The notes beneath the pieces are model-generated. The model had not been told where the DNA came from. It saw nothing but the letters and a program-made list of their open reading frames with translations, and did not search any database. A DNA stretch of 22,047 nucleotides from positions 676,893-698,939 of the forward strand of contig JAESIW010000180.1 in assembly GCA_016802295.1 (NCBI GenBank). The letters run 5' to 3'. How positions within the stretch are numbered: position 1 is the first letter of the stretch; every line of letters begins with the position of its first letter. The DNA is from Brachionus rotundiformis (lineage: Eukaryota; Rotifera; Eurotatoria; Ploima; Brachionidae). Below, piece after piece: positions 18,929 through 22,047 of this stretch. Both the position numbers and the translations under genes were made by a program.

Positions 18929-19253
18929 AGATTTCGGTTTGAAAATATTAGTTGTTTGAAAATATTAAAAATTTTTTTTGAAATATGTGCCTGCTTTAAA
19001 ACTTTGAAAAATTTTCTAATTTTCAAAATAAACTTAACAAAAAATGAGTTTATAAATTTCAATTTTTAAAATCGATTTTTTAAATAGATTGAGAAAATAT
19101 TTTTTTTATTATTTTTTTTTTGTAATTTACAAGGCATGTTAACTATGTTACATTAAAATTTATTTAACTAATTCAAAGATTTATTTTAATATTTAATGAT
19201 AAACTCTTTGAATTGAAATGATATTTTAAATTGATCGTCAACTTCAAGTTGCC
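18929..19253. other. AT-rich stretch without visible features
   Basis: I see only long A/T runs between the pseudogene start and the detached LTR fragment. If the pseudogene was once a host gene, its promoter would lie here, but nothing specific can be pointed out. Confidence 0.4.
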
Positions 19254-19338
19254 TGTTTTTCTCTAACGCTTGAATCAAAGAGTGGCTTTAATTTAGTTAG
19301 CACAATAACGCGCTAAGTGCGTGTATCACGATACTTCA
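19254..19338 (-). repeat. Outer fragment of the gypsy A 5' LTR
   Basis: It matches 1389-1473 with two substitutions over 85 bp and has the same orientation as the other LTR copies. It ends at cttca, the same outer boundary as the complete LTR. With 5855-5971 it would make up one LTR lacking 60 bp (1329-1388), so it is best read as the other half of the interrupted 5' LTR, 13.3 kb away. An independent LTR remnant cannot be excluded. Confidence 0.72.
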
Positions 19339-19538
19339 ACTGGTGGCTAGAATATCTCAATTTATTAAATATTTGGGTTAATTTGCATTTTAGATTCTTA
19401 ATGTCTAGTTTGTAATAATTATTAACGAAAATCATAGGCATTGTATTATCTAAAATATTTAGTTTTGTAAAGTTTAGTACAATAGAAAAGAACAAAGTGT
19501 AAAAAAATGAAATAATTTTTTTTCTAAAAGCTAAAAAT

Positions 19539-19736
19539 TAATTCTGTGAATACAGAATAGTGCAACATTCAGAGTTGCATAAACTGTAAAAATCTGCAAA
19601 TAATGTGCAAAATCTCTGCAAAATGCGCTACACTCTTTTATATTGAAATTCAATTTCTGCTATACTTTGCAAAATTAGCAGACACATATATTTGATACAA
19701 CTTTGAATGTTTCACTATGTTGCATTTACAGAATTA
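19539..19736. repeat. Foldback MITE (about 198 bp)
   Basis: Ends are inverted: taattctgtgaatac at the left and gtatttacagaatta-like sequence (tgcatttacagaatta) at the right. Pairing extends inwards for about 60 bases with perhaps a quarter mismatches, through acattcagagttg and caactttgaatgt. The middle contains three close ctgcaaa/gtgcaaa units and no coding frame. This is the structure of a non-autonomous DNA transposon. No target duplication longer than the AT-rich context can be defined. Confidence 0.6.
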
Positions 19737-20007
19737 GGTTTAAGCCTTTAGTAATAAGGTTATTCAATTTTTTTACATTTTTTTCTGATTTTGCCATTTT
19801 GTACTTAATTTCACAAAACCAATAAAAACAGAAAGATTGTCATATAATTATTTTCCAAATTTTTATAAAATTTTTTTTCTTATCTTAATGATCCGTAAAT
19901 TATTATAAAAGATTAATTTTTTGAAAAAATAGGTAATTTTTTTTTTAAATATAGCAAAATAAATTTTTTAATTTAGATTTTTAACTCTAACAAATAAAAT
20001 ATCATTC

Positions 20008-20712
20008 ATGGCAGAGGATGAAAAAATGTTTCATTTTATACAAGGATTAACAGAATCAACAAAATGGGAACTTTTATGTCGTAACATCATTAATTTAAAA
20101 ACTGCCTTTACTTTAGCTATTCAATTGGAATCTATTAGCAATAATGTTGGGAAAATTTATTTTTTCAAAAATAAAAATTATTTTAAAAAGAAACCGAATA
20201 TATTCAATTTGAAAAAGGTCCATAATAATAAACAAAAGAAATATAATTCGAATAATTCTTACAAAAACTTTTCTTCATTTAAAAATGAAAAAGTAATTTG
20301 TTCAAGATATAAACGTAGAGGACACTATGCTAATACTTGTAAAATTGATCTAAAAAGAATTAAAAATGTCTCGTTTAATAATGACGACTTAGATAACGAT
20401 AAGATATTTGTATTAAATGATTCAGGTTCGGAAAAAAAGATCCCTAGCATTATAGGTAAAATTGAAGGTATCTCTTTGAAGATAGGTTTAGATTGTGGTG
20501 CAACTCATTCTGTTATGAATCACATGACAGCAATTAGTTACAAATTCGAAATTTTACGTACATATAAAAGAATTAAGACCGCTGCAGGTATTATTTTTGA
20601 GGCTTCTGGTGTAACTAAACCAGTTAAAATCGATATTAGTGGGAATAAATGTATTTTAGAATTCATCGTATTTGATCATCATGATCATGATGTTCTTCTT
20701 GGAATAGACTAG
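20008..20712 (+). pseudogene. Gypsy B gag C-terminus and aspartic protease
   Basis: The frame starts with the end of a retrotransposon gag domain (FHFIQGLTESTKWEL...). An Asn/Lys-rich linker follows, then a zinc knuckle in which the second Cys is replaced by Tyr (CSRYKRRGHYANTC), so zinc binding is doubtful. The protease has IGLDCGATHSVMN, with Asp-Cys-Gly in place of Asp-Thr/Ser-Gly, and ends with VLLGID. A TAG at 20710-20712 stands where the family usually has Trp (GID-W); the same frame continues after it. Confidence 0.72.
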
Positions 20713-21093
20713 TTCCATAAAACAAGAGCTCGAATTTTCCCTGCTCATGGTGTAATTAAATTCCCATCTAGTGAGTTGAGTTTTGATAGGGACAAATTGG
20801 AGTTAAGCTGTGATGTTTTTGAGGTTTTCTCAGCTGATATTGATGAATTTGAACAAAAATATGATTTTTTTTGGCAAACTCCAGATTTTATAATGGTATC
20901 GAAGAGTGAACAAAATCAATCTCAACAATTAATCTTTAAAGATTTGTATAACGAAGCCACCAATCTTTGTGCTTCATTAATCGAAAAACTCGGAGTGTGT
21001 TCGGTTTATGAACACTCCATTAGGCTAATTAATGAATCAACGCCTCCTGTGTGCACACACCCTTACCGGGGTTTACCGAAAATCACAAAGTGA
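20713..21093 (+). pseudogene. Gypsy B protease-RT linker
   Basis: This stays in frame with the previous segment after the TAG at 20710. It contains an acidic linker (FSADIDEFEQKY...) and the sequence before RT, EHSIRLINESTPPVCTHPYR, as in gypsy polyproteins (HxIxL...P...PYR). It ends at a TGA at 21091-21093, where a one-base shift moves the protein to another frame. Confidence 0.65.
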
Positions 21094-21732
21094 AAGGGAT
21101 TTCCTAAAAATTGGAAAAATGGTAAAAGCTAAGATTATTCAAGCATCAAAATCGCCTTGGTCTTCTCCAGTAATAGTTGTACCTAAAAAAGATTGCATGA
21201 ATCGAATTTGCATTGATTATAGAAAATTAAACGAATTAACTATAACTAAAAAATGGCCTTTACCTAATATAATCGATTTACTGGACCGATTAAGAGACTC
21301 GAATTGGTTCACAGTAATTGATCTTAAATCCGGTTATTGGCAGATAAAAATGAATGAAATTCTATTCCATTAAGTGCTTTTACCACACCTGATGAACATT
21401 TTGAATTTTTAAGATTACCTTTTGATCTTAAGAATGCTCCTACAGATTTTAGCAGAATAATAAATATTATATTCGGTAAATTAGATTTTGACGAAATTTA
21501 TATTGATGATATTACAATACATTCAAAAACTTTTGATATGCACGTTGAACATGTGAAGCAAGTTTTTAACAAACTCAAAGAAGCTAATTTAAAATTAAAT
21601 CCTGACAATTGTTGCTGGTTTGCCAAAGAAATCAAAGTTTTGGGACATATTGTCTCCCACAATATAATTAAAATGGATCCTCAAAAAATAGAAGCAATAA
21701 ATAATAGGAAATCACCTAGTTACCTAAAATAG
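21070..21732 (+). pseudogene. Gypsy B reverse transcriptase, frameshifted
   Basis: In the second frame: SPWSSPVIVVPKKD, RICIDYRKLNELTI, and FTVIDLKSGYWQIKM up to the stop at 21371. Then, back in the first frame from about 21364: LSAFTTPDEHFEFLRLPF, the catalytic YIDDI box near 21500, and VLGHIVSHNIIKMDPQKI, ending at a TAG at 21730. Fingers, palm and thumb are all present, but no single frame encodes them. Confidence 0.82.
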
Positions 21733-21739
21733 CTTAGAG

Positions 21740-22047
21740 TGTCCTAGGAATGTGTAACCAATATAGACGTTTCGTAAAAAATTTCTCGACCATTGCACAA
21801 CCATTGTTTAAGCTTTACTCAAAAAATGTTAAATTTGAATGGGAAAAAGAATGCGAAGAAGCATTTGAAAGCTTTAAAAATCAAATTATGTTCTTCCCCG
21901 ATACTTAGAATATTTGACCCGCAACAGCCTTGTGTATTATATATTGATGCATCTGGTTTCGCTTTAGGGGATTTTCTTACACAGAAAGATGTTGATGGAA
22001 AGGAATACATTGTTTCATTTGTATCAAGATTAGTTTCTAAATCGGAA
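21740..22047 (+). pseudogene. Gypsy B RT connection and RNase H start (partial)
   Basis: One frame gives LGMCNQYRRFVKNFSTIAQP and FEWEKECEEAFESF; after a shift near 21898 another gives ILRIFDPQQPCVLYIDASGF..., the first RNase H aspartate. The element continues beyond the right edge. Confidence 0.75.

Larger units (their letters stand above)
20008..22047 (+). mobile_element. Ty3/gypsy retrotransposon B, 5'-truncated, continues past the window
   Basis: Gag C-terminus, protease, RT and the start of RNase H are read in order on the plus strand. There is no LTR to the left, and the gag frame begins with the last part of the capsid domain, so the 5' end is lost at about 20000. At least one in-frame stop (20710), frameshifts near 21080, 21360, 21740 and 21900, and the stop at 21730 show it is dead. 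Its proteins differ clearly from those of gypsy A, so it is a separate family. Confidence 0.83.

Noticed and set aside
19470..19500. Second LTR match (atagaaaagaacaaa, also near 1335)
   Set aside because: Only about 15 bp, in the wrong order relative to the neighbouring LTR fragment, in AT-rich sequence.

Overview
The window is a nest of transposable elements from an AT-rich eukaryotic genome. The reasons are spliced genes with very short introns (about 46-82 bp), LTR and non-LTR retrotransposons, foldback repeats, and no operon or ribosome-binding-site logic. Element types and intron sizes suggest an invertebrate animal, but I cannot name the species. No clearly intact host gene and no RNA gene was found.

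Layout. 1-911 (-): apurinic-type endonuclease part of a non-LTR retrotransposon, cut by the window edge. 1212-5971 (-): Ty3/gypsy element A with a full 262-bp left LTR, degraded gag and pol, and a right LTR that breaks off at 5971; the rest of that LTR lies at 19254-19338. 5968-7275 (+) and 18016-18928 (-): two pieces of one GC-richer, intronless coiled-coil pseudogene in opposite orientations, sharing a 253-bp perfect inverted repeat (5968-6220 / 18016-18268). 7735-9660 (-): a 5'-truncated CR1/jockey-group LINE. 9675-17859: a DNA-transposon cassette. 19539-19736: a short foldback MITE. 20008-22047 (+): a second, 5'-truncated and frameshifted gypsy element B that runs off the window.

The most interesting part is the cassette at 9675-17859. 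Gene 1 (+, proposed 11 exons, 734 codons, open throughout) encodes two MYT1-like C2HC zinc fingers, long coiled coils and a Cys/His-rich C-terminus. Gene 2 (+) encodes a Mutator-like (MULE) DDE transposase, with D, D, CxxH and E motifs, fused to a C-terminal OTU cysteine-protease domain that keeps Asp-Gly-Asn-Cys and the distal His. Gene 3 (-) is a small two-exon gene of unknown function that converges on gene 2. A 446-bp foldback repeat lies between genes 1 and 2. I read this as an autonomous MULE-like transposon carrying a protease and a DNA-binding accessory protein. Its terminal inverted repeats were not found.

The breaks in genes 2 and 3 are mostly single-base deficits at A-runs, so homopolymer errors must be excluded before calling them dead. 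The split LTR and split pseudogene show that a block of about 13.3 kb became embedded in the LTR by a complex rearrangement, or that the assembly is chimeric here.
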